The notes: generated by a model not told the origin, from the sequence alone. A stretch of DNA of 15,321 bases from an uncultured Bacillota bacterium (GCA_947176475.1 CAMWQX010000006.1:1-15321), one strand, 5' to 3'; counted from the stretch's first letter, positions 7,212 to 14,659 are shown. Translations and numbers: made by a program.

Positions 7212-8174
7212 TTATTTATTATTTTCCTTAACCATATCTTTAAATTTCTTTTGATTTTCTGATGTATATCCAACTAATACTTTCTTATTTTTCTTTTGAA
7301 TTTCTGGTATTAGTTCTTCTAATTTTTCTGGTTTTAACATTGTCGCATAAGTATCACCTTTACCATCATTCTTATAAATCATTAAATGATTGCCAACAGT
7401 TATACCATGATTCTTTTGTTTTAAAATATATACCCATAAAACATCTTTATAATCAAGAACTTTAAATCCCACCGAATTAGAAATAATATACTTCTTTGTT
7501 AAATATATCCCCGCTTTAGGTAAAGCAATTGTATCCTTATCATCTAATTCCTTAACTAATTCTTCTTCTCCATACTCTTGCATAACTTTCTTAAATGTTT
7601 TCATCCCATAGGCATATCCAATAACCATAATAATATCAATTACCAAAAAGAATACGGCAAAACCAAATAACATAACTTTTACTAAAGCTCTCGTATTATC
7701 TCCCGCATCAAGATAAGACTCACCAAAATATTCATCATAATTTTCGGAAGTTATCACTTTCTCATCTTTTAATTCATTATACTTTTTCTTAGATGCTTCT
7801 TGTAAATTTGAGAAAATAGAATAAGTCTTTCCCTCAAGAGTAAATTTGAAATCTTTATTTTTCTTCTCATATTCATCTACGATTACTTTATATTGTTTAT
7901 CCGACATCTTAACAATATAGTTTGCATCTCCACTACTTACTAAATAAAAACTTCTCATCTTACCATCATTATAAGCTTTAAATTCAATTGGTTTAGAATC
8001 AAATTCCAAATAAACTGCTTCATATACTGAATTTCTATTTTCTACAAAATTCTTTCCTCCAACACCCATCATTCCTGGCACCACAAATCCAAGTACCATC
8101 AAAATGCCTGTAATTACCAAAAATAATATTAATGGTTTTGTATTTTTTGTTTTTCTTAAAATATCACTATTCAT
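7212..8174 (-). CDS. Two-TM membrane protein with large outer loop
   Basis: I do not recognise a named family. With the start chosen here it has 320 residues: a short basic N-terminus, a membrane segment at about 14-34, an extracytoplasmic segment of about 125 residues rich in Lys, Glu and Tyr, a second membrane segment at about 163-190, then a cytosolic tail of about 130 residues. The tail (GIYLTKKYIISNSVGFKVLDYKDVLWVYI pattern, given here only as its beginning and end) reads like the strands of a small bacterial PH-like domain, which is inference. The frame is open to an ATG at 8219, but that region contains the promoter; the ATG at 8174 has AAAAGGAG 7 bases upstream and is preferred. First gene of its operon. 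Confidence 0.8.
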   Translation of the reverse strand: MNSDILRKTKNTKPLILFLVITGILMVLGFVVPGMMGVGGKNFVENRNSVYEAVYLEFDSKPIEFKAYNDGKMRSFYLVSSGDANYIVKMSDKQYKVIVDEYEKKNKDFKFTLEGKTYSIFSNLQEASKKKYNELKDEKVITSENYDEYFGESYLDAGDNTRALVKVMLFGFAVFFLVIDIIMVIGYAYGMKTFKKVMQEYGEEELVKELDDKDTIALPKAGIYLTKKYIISNSVGFKVLDYKDVLWVYILKQKNHGITVGNHLMIYKNDGKGDTYATMLKPEKLEELIPEIQKKNKKVLVGYTSENQKKFKDMVKENNK

Positions 8175-8198
8175 ACATCTTCTCCTTTTAATACCTCT

Positions 8199-8227
8199 AT
8201 TATAATATGATACTTTCAAATTATAAA
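8199..8227 (-). promoter_or_regulatory. Promoter of the membrane protein operon
   Basis: On the - strand TTTATA (8227-8222) and a perfect TATAAT (8204-8199) are 17 bases apart. They lie just after the psd terminator and about 25 bases before the start at 8174, so the leader would be short and include the AAAAGGAG site. Confidence 0.4.
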
Positions 8228-8232
8228 GATTT

Positions 8233-8270
8233 TTTCAAAAAAAATATACTAATTCTTCTTAGTATATTTT
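8233..8270 (-). terminator. Terminator of the phospholipid operon
   Basis: A perfect 12-bp inverted repeat, 8259-8270 with 8241-8252, encloses a 6-base loop. On the - strand it runs into about eight T. The 5' arm consists of the last sense codons of psd, and the stop codon lies where the 3' arm begins, so the hairpin is built from coding sequence. Confidence 0.85.
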
Positions 8271-9088
8271 AAAGCTATCTTTTCCCCCATTTTTATATCT
8301 AATTCTTGTTCATTACTTGTCAAATCAAAATATTCATCGGGGATGTTAATCTTATTTTTTTCCACGAGTAACATTATCGTACTTCCCCCAAATAAGAACA
8401 TACCTTTTTCTTCACCACGTTTAAATTCATGCTCCTCATGATTATTCTTGATCTTACCAACCATCAAGGCTCCAACTTCAACTTGAATAACATCGCCAAA
8501 ATTCTTTGTATTCAAAATCGTATATTCACGAGCATTTTCGGTAAACACAGGAATATTAGCTAAGGCAATTGGTCTAACAGTATGTAACTTACCTGGAATA
8601 AAGATATTCTCGCCCTTACTTCCATCATCTAGATAACAATATCTGTGATAATTATCAACACACAATCTAATAACTATACATATTCCATCATCATATTTTT
8701 TAGCTATTTCTTCATTTTGTAATAATGAAGAAATACTAAACATACTCTGTTTCACTGGTATTACTAAATCATCTTTTATTTTATAAAAACTCAAATGTCC
8801 ATCAGCCGGAGATATAAAATCATTTTTAACCATATCAATTGGTCTTTTATCTTCTTTAACTCTTCTTGCAAAGAAATCATTAAAACTCTTAATATCATCT
8901 ACATAATACTCATCCACATTAATATTATTTTTCTTAGCAAAATTTTTAACAGCTAACTTCGATAATCTTGTACTTAAAATAAAACCTCCCATTTTCGAAA
9001 CAAATGGAGAAATAAATATTTTTAAAACTCCTCTACCTACAACTGTATTATATAAGAATCTTAATGTTAATCCTTCTTGTTTAGCCAT
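8249..9088 (-). CDS. psd: Phosphatidylserine decarboxylase proenzyme
   Basis: Membrane-associated pyruvoyl enzyme that converts phosphatidylserine to phosphatidylethanolamine. The 279-residue proenzyme has SPADG early on (Asp of the self-cleavage triad), DNYHRY with the triad His, and FGGST (233-237), where cleavage between Gly235 and Ser236 would produce the beta chain and an alpha chain of about 44 residues starting with pyruvoyl. Length and motifs fit the bacterial family. RBS: the region before the ATG reads AAGTAGGTGGGGTATGG-like, giving GGTGGGG close to the start. It follows the PS synthase gene after 7 bases; the two catalyse consecutive steps. The gene ends in the operon's terminator. 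Confidence 0.93.
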   Translation of the reverse strand: MAKQEGLTLRFLYNTVVGRGVLKIFISPFVSKMGGFILSTRLSKLAVKNFAKKNNINVDEYYVDDIKSFNDFFARRVKEDKRPIDMVKNDFISPADGHLSFYKIKDDLVIPVKQSMFSISSLLQNEEIAKKYDDGICIVIRLCVDNYHRYCYLDDGSKGENIFIPGKLHTVRPIALANIPVFTENAREYTILNTKNFGDVIQVEVGALMVGKIKNNHEEHEFKRGEEKGMFLFGGSTIMLLVEKNKINIPDEYFDLTSNEQELDIKMGEKIALKYTKKN

Positions 9089-9095
9089 ACCCCAC

Positions 9096-9770
9096 CTACT
9101 TCATTAACTTAAATATTAATAATGCGATAAATTCCAAAGCACCAATACCAACTAAAACTAAAATCCCCTTCATTTCAAATTTCTTTATCTTAAATTTCAA
9201 AAGAAAACAAATACCCGTTACAATTATTGCACCAAAATATACTAAAGTCATATCCATTGGTGATAAGAATTGAAGCAACATAACAAAAGGGAATATTAGT
9301 GAAGATGAAGTAACAGGTAAGCCTGTATATTCTTTTCTCTTACCCTTTTCACGTTTTTGTCTTGTTTCTTCTTGGACATTAAAATAAGCTAGACGAATTA
9401 AGGCAGCTAAAGCATATAAAGCTAAGAAACCATAGACAAAGAAATCTAATACTTTTTGTCCATGAGCTAAACCATTTAAAAACATTGATCTATGATACAT
9501 TGCTACACCAATAGCAGCTGGAAGTACACCAAAAGCTACTAAATCTGATAAAGAATCTATTTGAATGCCAAATCTTTTTTCCTCATCAGTTCTTTTCTTC
9601 TTAGTACTTGCAACTTTTCCATCAAAGGCATCACATAAACCACAAAAAAGTAAGAAGAACACTCCATAATAAGGATGCCCTAACCCACTTAAAGACGCAA
9701 ATATTCCTAAACTACCTGATATCAAAGATAAATAAGTTAATATAACTGTATAATCATAAACTCCAATCAT
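9096..9770 (-). CDS. pssA: CDP-alcohol phosphatidyltransferase, probable PS synthase
   Basis: Integral membrane enzyme, most likely CDP-diacylglycerol--serine O-phosphatidyltransferase (224 residues, about six hydrophobic segments). The CDP-alcohol motif is present: Asp47, Asp50-Gly51, Ala54, Gly68, Asp72 and Asp76, with SLSDLVAFGVLPA after it as in PssA. Two oddities: the Arg of the canonical AR pair is Ser55, and ten or so charged residues (KKKRTDEEKR) lie between the AR pair and Gly68, longer than the usual eight-residue spacer. The first may matter for activity. The start overlaps the stop of the flippase-like gene by 4 bases (ATGA), and AAAGGAG lies 9 bases upstream. The next gene is psd, which would use its product; this is the best argument for serine as the alcohol. 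Confidence 0.87.
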   Translation of the reverse strand: MIGVYDYTVILTYLSLISGSLGIFASLSGLGHPYYGVFFLLFCGLCDAFDGKVASTKKKRTDEEKRFGIQIDSLSDLVAFGVLPAAIGVAMYHRSMFLNGLAHGQKVLDFFVYGFLALYALAALIRLAYFNVQEETRQKREKGKRKEYTGLPVTSSSLIFPFVMLLQFLSPMDMTLVYFGAIIVTGICFLLKFKIKKFEMKGILVLVGIGALEFIALLIFKLMK

Positions 9771-10840
9771 TTTCTACTTCTCCTTTTAAGTAACAAGTAT
9801 TTCACAAAAATAGTTACTCCACATACTATTATACAACAATAGAAGGATATTCCTCTACCTATTAATTCTAAATTTACAGCATCAGCAGCTTCCATCAATG
9901 TTTTAAAACCATTTAACATCAAATAATCTGTTACCCCAATAGCTCCAGGAACGGGAATACAATAAGATCCTGATACAACAAAACTTTGAATAGTCATTAT
10001 ATCAAACACATTACCTAAAGCTCCACCTGTTGCAATAAATACACATACTACAACGCCTATTTGAGCAACTCTTTGCATAAAGATTAAGAAAAATACTTTC
10101 AACAAAATTCCGTGATGTTCCTTTAAAACCACCGCTGATTCCTTGTACTTTTCTATTATATCATTTAATTTCTTAATTTTAGCATCTTTATTCTTTATTA
10201 AATGTAATTTAGCTAATATATTCAATACAAAATGGCAAATCTTATATAACAACTTCTCATTAAAAAGTAAAAAGTAAAAGAATGCTACTAAGACAAATTG
10301 TATACCAAACCCTACAAATATTATTAACTTAGCCAAAAAATCAAATTCTAATAAAATGCTTGGTCTAATAAGAAAACATACAATATTTATTATTAATATA
10401 GATAAAGAATACATCATTAATATGCAAAACATCGCTATCGTTATTACTGATAAAGATATCCCATCTTTATGCATAAAATAAGCTGTTGCTGGTTGTCCTC
10501 CCGTTGCTGATGGAGTTATTGCTGAAAAATATATATCGGCAGAAGAATAAGCAAAACTATTTTTTAAATTAGTTTTATAATTAAATGACTTACAAACACA
10601 CTTTATCGCTAAACCTTCAGTAAATATAAATAAAAGCATCGAAAAAACAGCTAAACCCATCCAAAAAGGATTAGCTGATTTAAAAAACTCGATAAATCTA
10701 TCAATGGAAAAACTTTTATTAAAACTAATAATTGCTAACACACTTGCAATGGCTATTACAATAAAAACAATTACGAATAAAAGTCTTTTTTTATTACCCA
10801 TTAAATTATTATCTACATTATTGGTATCTTGTATTTCCAC
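9767..10840 (-). CDS. Flippase-like domain protein (LPG synthase TM / UPF0104 type)
   Basis: A 357-residue membrane protein of the family that matches the N-terminal flippase part of MprF (lysylphosphatidylglycerol synthase TM region), without the C-terminal aminoacyl transferase. About seven or eight hydrophobic segments are visible. Family marks are ITPSATGGQPATAYFM in the first half and SGSYCIPVPGAIGVTD near the end, the equivalent of the usual PTPGG-G-E motif. I infer lipid handling or transport across the membrane. The start is GTG at 10840, with AGGTG 6 bases before it; an ATG at 10888 in the same frame lies inside the PAP2 gene with no ribosome-binding site. It sits between PAP2 and pssA, so its lipid may be PS or PE. 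Confidence 0.87.
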   Translation of the reverse strand: MEIQDTNNVDNNLMGNKKRLLFVIVFIVIAIASVLAIISFNKSFSIDRFIEFFKSANPFWMGLAVFSMLLFIFTEGLAIKCVCKSFNYKTNLKNSFAYSSADIYFSAITPSATGGQPATAYFMHKDGISLSVITIAMFCILMMYSLSILIINIVCFLIRPSILLEFDFLAKLIIFVGFGIQFVLVAFFYFLLFNEKLLYKICHFVLNILAKLHLIKNKDAKIKKLNDIIEKYKESAVVLKEHHGILLKVFFLIFMQRVAQIGVVVCVFIATGGALGNVFDIMTIQSFVVSGSYCIPVPGAIGVTDYLMLNGFKTLMEAADAVNLELIGRGISFYCCIIVCGVTIFVKYLLLKRRSRK

Positions 10841-10856
10841 AAAAATCACCTCAAAA

Positions 10857-11513
10857 TCACTTATTAAAAAAACTATCAGTTTTAACAAATAATCTTTTTA
10901 AATCAAATTTTTTTGCAATCCATAAACCTAGTTCTACAACTAATATACCACCAATTATGTCAATAAACACGTGTTGTTTAACAAAAACTACCGATAAGAA
11001 CGTTAAAACAGCAAAAATGAACGTAAATATCTTGTATATTCTAGGTACTTTTTGCATTTTCATAGAAGATCTAAAACACATCCAACTTTCCAAGCAATGG
11101 ATAGATGGAAATAAATTAACTGGCGCATCAACCATGTAAATAAACGCTATCATACTATTAAATATTCCTGTTCCAGGTTCTGGTCTAACAAAAGTTGTTG
11201 GTATAACACAAAAACATATTAGACATAGTATCTTGGCAATTATATCAGCTGCTATATAATAAAAACAATAATCTTTCGATTCTCTTGCTATTAAAATATA
11301 CCCCATAATCCATTCGACATAACAAAAAATATAAACTGTTATAAATATAGGTACAAGAGGTATCATTCCATCAATTTTCATCGAAAAATCATAATGAACA
11401 AAATGATTCGTCACCAATTTAGATACATTATATACTAAAGTATTTGCAACAATCGCCATAATCAATGGAAAATAAGCATATTTAGGTACAATATTAAATA
11501 ACTTCTTTTTCAT
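10857..11513 (-). CDS. PAP2-superfamily membrane phosphatase
   Basis: A 218-residue membrane protein with about six hydrophobic segments and the PAP2 motifs: Arg110-Pro111 (TFVRPEP), PSIH (136-139) and Lys179-Gln-His181-x3-Asp185 (VKQHVFID). The last motif resembles the AUR1/IPC-synthase-like branch, which has QH rather than SR-x5-H. The substrate is a lipid phosphate or diphosphate; phosphatidate, phosphatidylglycerophosphate or undecaprenyl diphosphate are all possible. It is the first gene of the phospholipid operon, which suggests a phospholipid substrate. The start has AGGAG 11 bases upstream, slightly long. The flippase-like gene begins 16 bases after its stop. Confidence 0.87.
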   Translation of the reverse strand: MKKKLFNIVPKYAYFPLIMAIVANTLVYNVSKLVTNHFVHYDFSMKIDGMIPLVPIFITVYIFCYVEWIMGYILIARESKDYCFYYIAADIIAKILCLICFCVIPTTFVRPEPGTGIFNSMIAFIYMVDAPVNLFPSIHCLESWMCFRSSMKMQKVPRIYKIFTFIFAVLTFLSVVFVKQHVFIDIIGGILVVELGLWIAKKFDLKRLFVKTDSFFNK

Positions 11514-11589
11514 CTACTTCTTCACTCCTACTAAAAATATACATATCCAATGTGACATTTAAATGACTTTTATTATATAACCCATATAA

Positions 11590-11617
11590 AGTATACCATT
11601 TATTTAAGAAATCACAA
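11590..11617 (-). promoter_or_regulatory. Promoter of the phospholipid operon
   Basis: On the - strand TTGTGA (11617-11612), a 16-base spacer and TATACT (11595-11590), with TGG as an extended -10. The -35 overlaps the T tract of the preceding Nudix 2 terminator. The leader would be about 70 bases and shows no clear riboswitch-like fold. Confidence 0.5.
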
Positions 11618-11646
11618 AATAAAAGTACCACATTATAAGTGATACT
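11614..11646 (-). terminator. Terminator after Nudix 2
   Basis: On the - strand AGTATCAC (11646-11639) pairs with GTGGTACT (11631-11624) with one G-U pair and a 7-base loop, followed by TTTTATTTT. The 8-bp stem and T-rich tail make a reasonable intrinsic terminator. Confidence 0.75.
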
Positions 11647-11659
11647 AATAATTAATAAA

Positions 11660-12103
11660 CTAGTCGCTTATAATTTTTTTTACTTCTCTTATCATCTCAT
11701 CACCAACTTCTGCCCATTTCAAATATTTATTAACATCATCCAAATCGACAAGAAGTCTTTTATAAATTTTACCATTATCAGGATCCATTCTTTCTTCACC
11801 AATATTCTTAATTTTTGCTGCCATCCTAACTTGGGCATAAGGTTCTTTATCTCCATCACCTATTACTTCTTGATATCCTAGATACATGATATTTTCTATT
11901 TCCGTATTAACTTCTTCTAGACATTCACGTGCTAAAGTTTCTTCAATTGTCTCATCATCTAAAGGATGTCCTCCAGGTATACGATATCTTCCATCTTCCT
12001 CATAAATTAAAACTCTTTTTTTATTATCTAACAATATTCCCGATACCTGAGTTATTGCCATATCCATTGGTACTAGTTCACTATTCCAAGCATATTTAAC
12101 CAT
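11660..12103 (-). CDS. Nudix hydrolase (Nudix 2)
   Basis: A 147-residue single-domain Nudix protein. The Nudix box starts at Gly45: Glu51, Arg59-Glu60 and Glu63-Glu64 are all present, in GGHPLDDETIEETLARE and CLEEVN. As in Nudix 1 the last Gly of the consensus is Asn (Asn66). Substrates for such short proteins include damaged nucleotides, sugar nucleotides and capped or diadenosine compounds; I cannot choose between them. AGGTG lies 5 bases before the start. A terminator separates it from ridA, 46 bases upstream, so its link to the group before it depends on read-through or an unseen promoter. Confidence 0.88.
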   Translation of the reverse strand: MVKYAWNSELVPMDMAITQVSGILLDNKKRVLIYEEDGRYRIPGGHPLDDETIEETLARECLEEVNTEIENIMYLGYQEVIGDGDKEPYAQVRMAAKIKNIGEERMDPDNGKIYKRLLVDLDDVNKYLKWAEVGDEMIREVKKIISD

Positions 12104-12125
12104 TTCATCACCTACTTAATTTTAT

Positions 12126-12151
12126 AAAAAGTCTTGAAAATATCCAAGACT
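12126..12151 (-). terminator. Terminator after ridA
   Basis: On the - strand AGTCTTG (12151-12145) pairs with CAAGACT (12136-12130) around an 8-base loop, followed by TTTT and then an AT tract. The stem includes bases of the ridA stop codon. Stem of 7 bp, so moderate strength. Confidence 0.65.
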
Positions 12152-12548
12152 ATTTCTCTAAAAGTGCTGTTACTTCAATTTCTATTTTAGCACCATCCCT
12201 TGTTAATCTATTTACCTCTACCATAGTTGAAGTTGGCATAGAATTTTTAAAATATTCTGCTCTTATTGGTGAAACAACTTCAAAATCATTCATATCTGTT
12301 AAATATATAACTGCCTTAATAACATTATCTAAACTTGCTCCAGCTTTTCTTAATATATTATTAATATCTTCAAAAACTAATTTAGTTTGTTCACCTATAT
12401 CATCAGTTACAACTCTTTCATTCTCATCCATAGGTGCTTGTATTCCTGATACATAAATCATGTAGTAATCTCCACAATCGATTCTTTTAGCTGGAGTATA
12501 AACACCTTTAATTTCTAAATCATCTGGTTTAATATTTTCTATTCGCAT
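12150..12548 (-). CDS. RidA-family enamine/imine deaminase
   Basis: A 132-residue protein of the RidA/YjgF/UK114 family, cytosolic trimers that hydrolyse reactive enamine/imine intermediates. The hallmark C-terminal part reads PTSTMVEVNRL (105-115) and KIEIEVTAL (121-129); Arg114 corresponds to the catalytic Arg105 of E. coli RidA. YVSGIQAP (32-39) is the usual strand and turn. So it is probably active as a deaminase, though some RidA subfamilies lack proven activity. The ribosome-binding site is a weak AAAAGAG. It starts 14 bases after the stop of the HD-domain gene, and I infer one transcript with the fusion gene. Confidence 0.9.
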   Translation of the reverse strand: MRIENIKPDDLEIKGVYTPAKRIDCGDYYMIYVSGIQAPMDENERVVTDDIGEQTKLVFEDINNILRKAGASLDNVIKAVIYLTDMNDFEVVSPIRAEYFKNSMPTSTMVEVNRLTRDGAKIEIEVTALLEK

Positions 12549-12562
12549 ATATATTCTCTTTT

Positions 12563-13159
12563 CTATAAGTTTATCTTTACCTCGGGAAATAATTCGTATA
12601 AATCATGTCCCAGTAAATTATCAAAATATTCTTTTAATTTATAAGCCTCTGTCATATGATACTGAGTATTAGAATAAGCTCCTCTTCTAATAACTAATTC
12701 TACTAATCTTTTATCCATAGTTAATATATCTCTTGTACACATTAAATCTCCTAAATTAACCATTTTATCATATAAAGTATATTCGTGATTTTTAACAAAT
12801 TCTGTTCTAAAAGGTATATCATCAGGAATACCTGCTGCTGTACACAAATAATCATTATTGAGATAAGAATGCGTTAGTGCAATATTGCAATATTCTTCAT
12901 CATAACCTTTTTCTTTCATATAGTTATAGCCACCAATAACATGACCAGTAAACTTTCCCGTAATTTTTCCAATATCATGAAGCAAACCCAGAGTTCTTGC
13001 CTTATCAACATCTAAATCAAAACCTTTTTTCTTTAATTCTTCAGCTAACCTTGCGCATACCTCTCCAACACTTATTGAATGGATTATCCAGCCATCATCA
13101 GGCGTTTTTCCTCGTGCCTCATTCAAGATTTTCAATACCTCTTCACTATTAGGCTTCAT
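12563..13159 (-). CDS. HD-domain phosphohydrolase
   Basis: A 198-residue HD-superfamily protein. The metal ligands visible are His27, His61-Asp62 (LLHDIGK), His73, His97 (ALTHS) and Asp138 (VNLGD), an H-HD-H-H-D pattern like that of the YqeK group of dinuclear HD enzymes that cleave diadenosine tetraphosphate. The exact substrate is unknown; a nucleotide is likely by family. The frame can be extended to a TTG at 13180, but the ATG at 13159 has GGTGG at good spacing, and another ATG directly before it (13162) is too close. The chosen start overlaps the fusion gene by 11 bases. The same overlap type occurs at the histidine phosphatase/Nudix 1 junction. Confidence 0.87.
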   Translation of the reverse strand: MKPNSEEVLKILNEARGKTPDDGWIIHSISVGEVCARLAEELKKKGFDLDVDKARTLGLLHDIGKITGKFTGHVIGGYNYMKEKGYDEEYCNIALTHSYLNNDYLCTAAGIPDDIPFRTEFVKNHEYTLYDKMVNLGDLMCTRDILTMDKRLVELVIRRGAYSNTQYHMTEAYKLKEYFDNLLGHDLYELFPEVKINL

Positions 13160-14585
13160 CATTACCACCCAATTTCTCAAATAAATCTTTATAAATCTTA
13201 TTAGATGACAAATAAGTTATAACTGTCATTTCATGACTGTCTTCATTTTCTTCATAAGCATAGTCTCGATTTATATTAGGAACTTTCATATTTTTTCTCA
13301 CAAACCACATTGGATTTATCATATAGGCAATTACTGCTATATCCCATACTGGCCATCTTTGTTCATGGCGATATGTATTAATATATCTTTCAAATCCATC
13401 AATTAAGTATTTATTTAATTCCTTACTTTCATTCATATTTGCTCTTAATTCAAAAAGTGTAGTTTCCAAATTAGATGCTACTCCTTTACATGGAATAACT
13501 GTCAGTTTTACCTTAGATTCAAATATAATTCTAACCGCATCAACATCTCTAAAATTGGCTTCATTCAAGTTATTGGGATATATTGGCGTATGACCACCTA
13601 ACCAAATAATCTCAAGTTTTTCTACTATTCTAGGTTCACGTTTTATAGCTAAAGCCACATTAGTAATTGCTGCTATACCTAAAATATATGTTTTATCATT
13701 CCTTAAAGCAATTTCAATTATCTTTTCCACAGCATCGTTAACTTCATCATAGCCATTCATTATATAATTTGTTGATCCCTTATATATTTTATCAAAATCT
13801 TTATAACCTAATAAATCACATATTTTTCTTGCTTCTGCATAACTCTTTTCAATACCGGAATCTTCATAAAATCTCTCTTTATTTCTAAAAGGTGCTATCG
13901 TTATTGCCTCTATATCAAAGATATCTTGTGATTTAAACATATAAGCAAGAGCAAATTGATCATCTGATTCATTAAATGTATCTGTATCCAATATAACTTT
14001 ATATTTTTTCTTGCGATAATTTTTGACATATTCATAAATCTCTTGCCAATTATGAACGCGTGTTAAAACCGTATTATTTCGATTATGTGGCATATCCATA
14101 ATTAATGCATCTATTCCAAAATAATAGGCATCCATACATGTTCTTTGTGAATCATCAATTAGTATTTTTATATTATTTTTAAGACATATATCAGCTTTCT
14201 CATGCGTATTATAGGCATTAGTTAAAATAAGCTTATCATATTCAATATCATACTTTTTTAACCATTTTTCCGTCATCTCATAAGGTCTAGAATATTCTCC
14301 ATTATCTCTTCCACTTATAATATATATTTCATGACCTAAATTTCTTATCATTTTAATATATTTGCTTGCCCCTTCAATCGGTTCAAAATCAGCAGCTATT
14401 CTTTCTAAATTATTATGATAAAAACTTTCCTCTTCTTCCTCTGTCCAATCAAATTTTCTTCTAACGACAGCATCCTTATGAACAATTCCCTTATTTCTTA
14501 AAGACTTATCATGTTCCATATAAGCCTTAAGTAAAACTTCATCAAAATTCGAAATTACATTATCTATATCTACACCTATTCGCAT
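13149..14585 (-). CDS. 5'-nucleotidase (HAD)-nucleoside hydrolase fusion
   Basis: A 478-residue two-domain enzyme. Residues 1-190 form a HAD hydrolase of the NT5C-type 5'(3')-nucleotidase group: DxD at Asp6/Asp8 (IGVDIDNV), Ser91 (IISGRD), a Lys around 130 and the acidic Asp144-Asp145 (LIDDS). Residues 195-478 form an inosine-uridine-type nucleoside hydrolase: DTD at 200-202, Asp208-Asp209 with QFALAY after it, Asn344 (LNEANF) and Asp415 (WPVWDIAVIA), all fitting calcium and ribose binding. The two could turn a nucleoside monophosphate into nucleoside and then into base plus sugar. Start: the promoter -10 at 14602-14607 puts transcription start near 14595, so the TTG at 14621 and ATG at 14597 are unusable; ATG 14585 has GGTGAAGG before it. 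The HD gene overlaps its end. Confidence 0.85.
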   Translation of the reverse strand: MRIGVDIDNVISNFDEVLLKAYMEHDKSLRNKGIVHKDAVVRRKFDWTEEEEESFYHNNLERIAADFEPIEGASKYIKMIRNLGHEIYIISGRDNGEYSRPYEMTEKWLKKYDIEYDKLILTNAYNTHEKADICLKNNIKILIDDSQRTCMDAYYFGIDALIMDMPHNRNNTVLTRVHNWQEIYEYVKNYRKKKYKVILDTDTFNESDDQFALAYMFKSQDIFDIEAITIAPFRNKERFYEDSGIEKSYAEARKICDLLGYKDFDKIYKGSTNYIMNGYDEVNDAVEKIIEIALRNDKTYILGIAAITNVALAIKREPRIVEKLEIIWLGGHTPIYPNNLNEANFRDVDAVRIIFESKVKLTVIPCKGVASNLETTLFELRANMNESKELNKYLIDGFERYINTYRHEQRWPVWDIAVIAYMINPMWFVRKNMKVPNINRDYAYEENEDSHEMTVITYLSSNKIYKDLFEKLGGNDEA

Positions 14586-14601
14586 ATCCTTCACCATAAT
14601 T

Positions 14602-14609
14602 ATTATAAC
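14602..14609 (-). promoter_or_regulatory. Extended -10 promoter of the fusion operon
   Basis: On the - strand TGTTATAAT (TG at 14610-14609, TATAAT at 14607-14602) is an extended -10 with a perfect hexamer. A -35 is poor (CTTTTT) since that position falls in the T tract of the tRNA terminator. Transcription start would be near 14595, about 10 bases before the start codon. Confidence 0.5.
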
Positions 14610-14623
14610 ATTAAATACCAATT

Positions 14624-14648
14624 AAAAAAGACTTAATTTATAAGTCTT
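14624..14648 (-). terminator. Terminator of tRNA-Gln
   Basis: On the - strand AAGACTTA (14648-14641) and TAAGTCTT (14635-14628) form a perfect 8-bp stem with a 5-base loop, followed by TTTT. It lies 12 bases past the CCA end of the tRNA. Confidence 0.8.
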
Positions 14649-14659
14649 CCTATCATCAA

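Noticed and set aside
10841..10888. N-terminal extension of the flippase-like protein to an ATG at 10888
   Set aside because: It would overlap the PAP2 gene by 32 bases with no ribosome-binding site, whereas GTG at 10840 has AGGTG at good spacing.
11549..11566. Palindrome-like CATTTAAATG in the leader of the PAP2 gene
   Set aside because: Only 10 bases, AT-rich, with no flanking symmetry; likely chance.
11639..11881. Open frame of 80 codons on the + strand opposite Nudix 2
   Set aside because: The product is a low-complexity Phe/Ile-rich antisense translation; the - strand frame holds a complete Nudix box.
14586..14621. Longer start (TTG at 14621) for the fusion protein
   Set aside because: The extended segment contains the promoter -10, so it would lie upstream of or at the transcription start.
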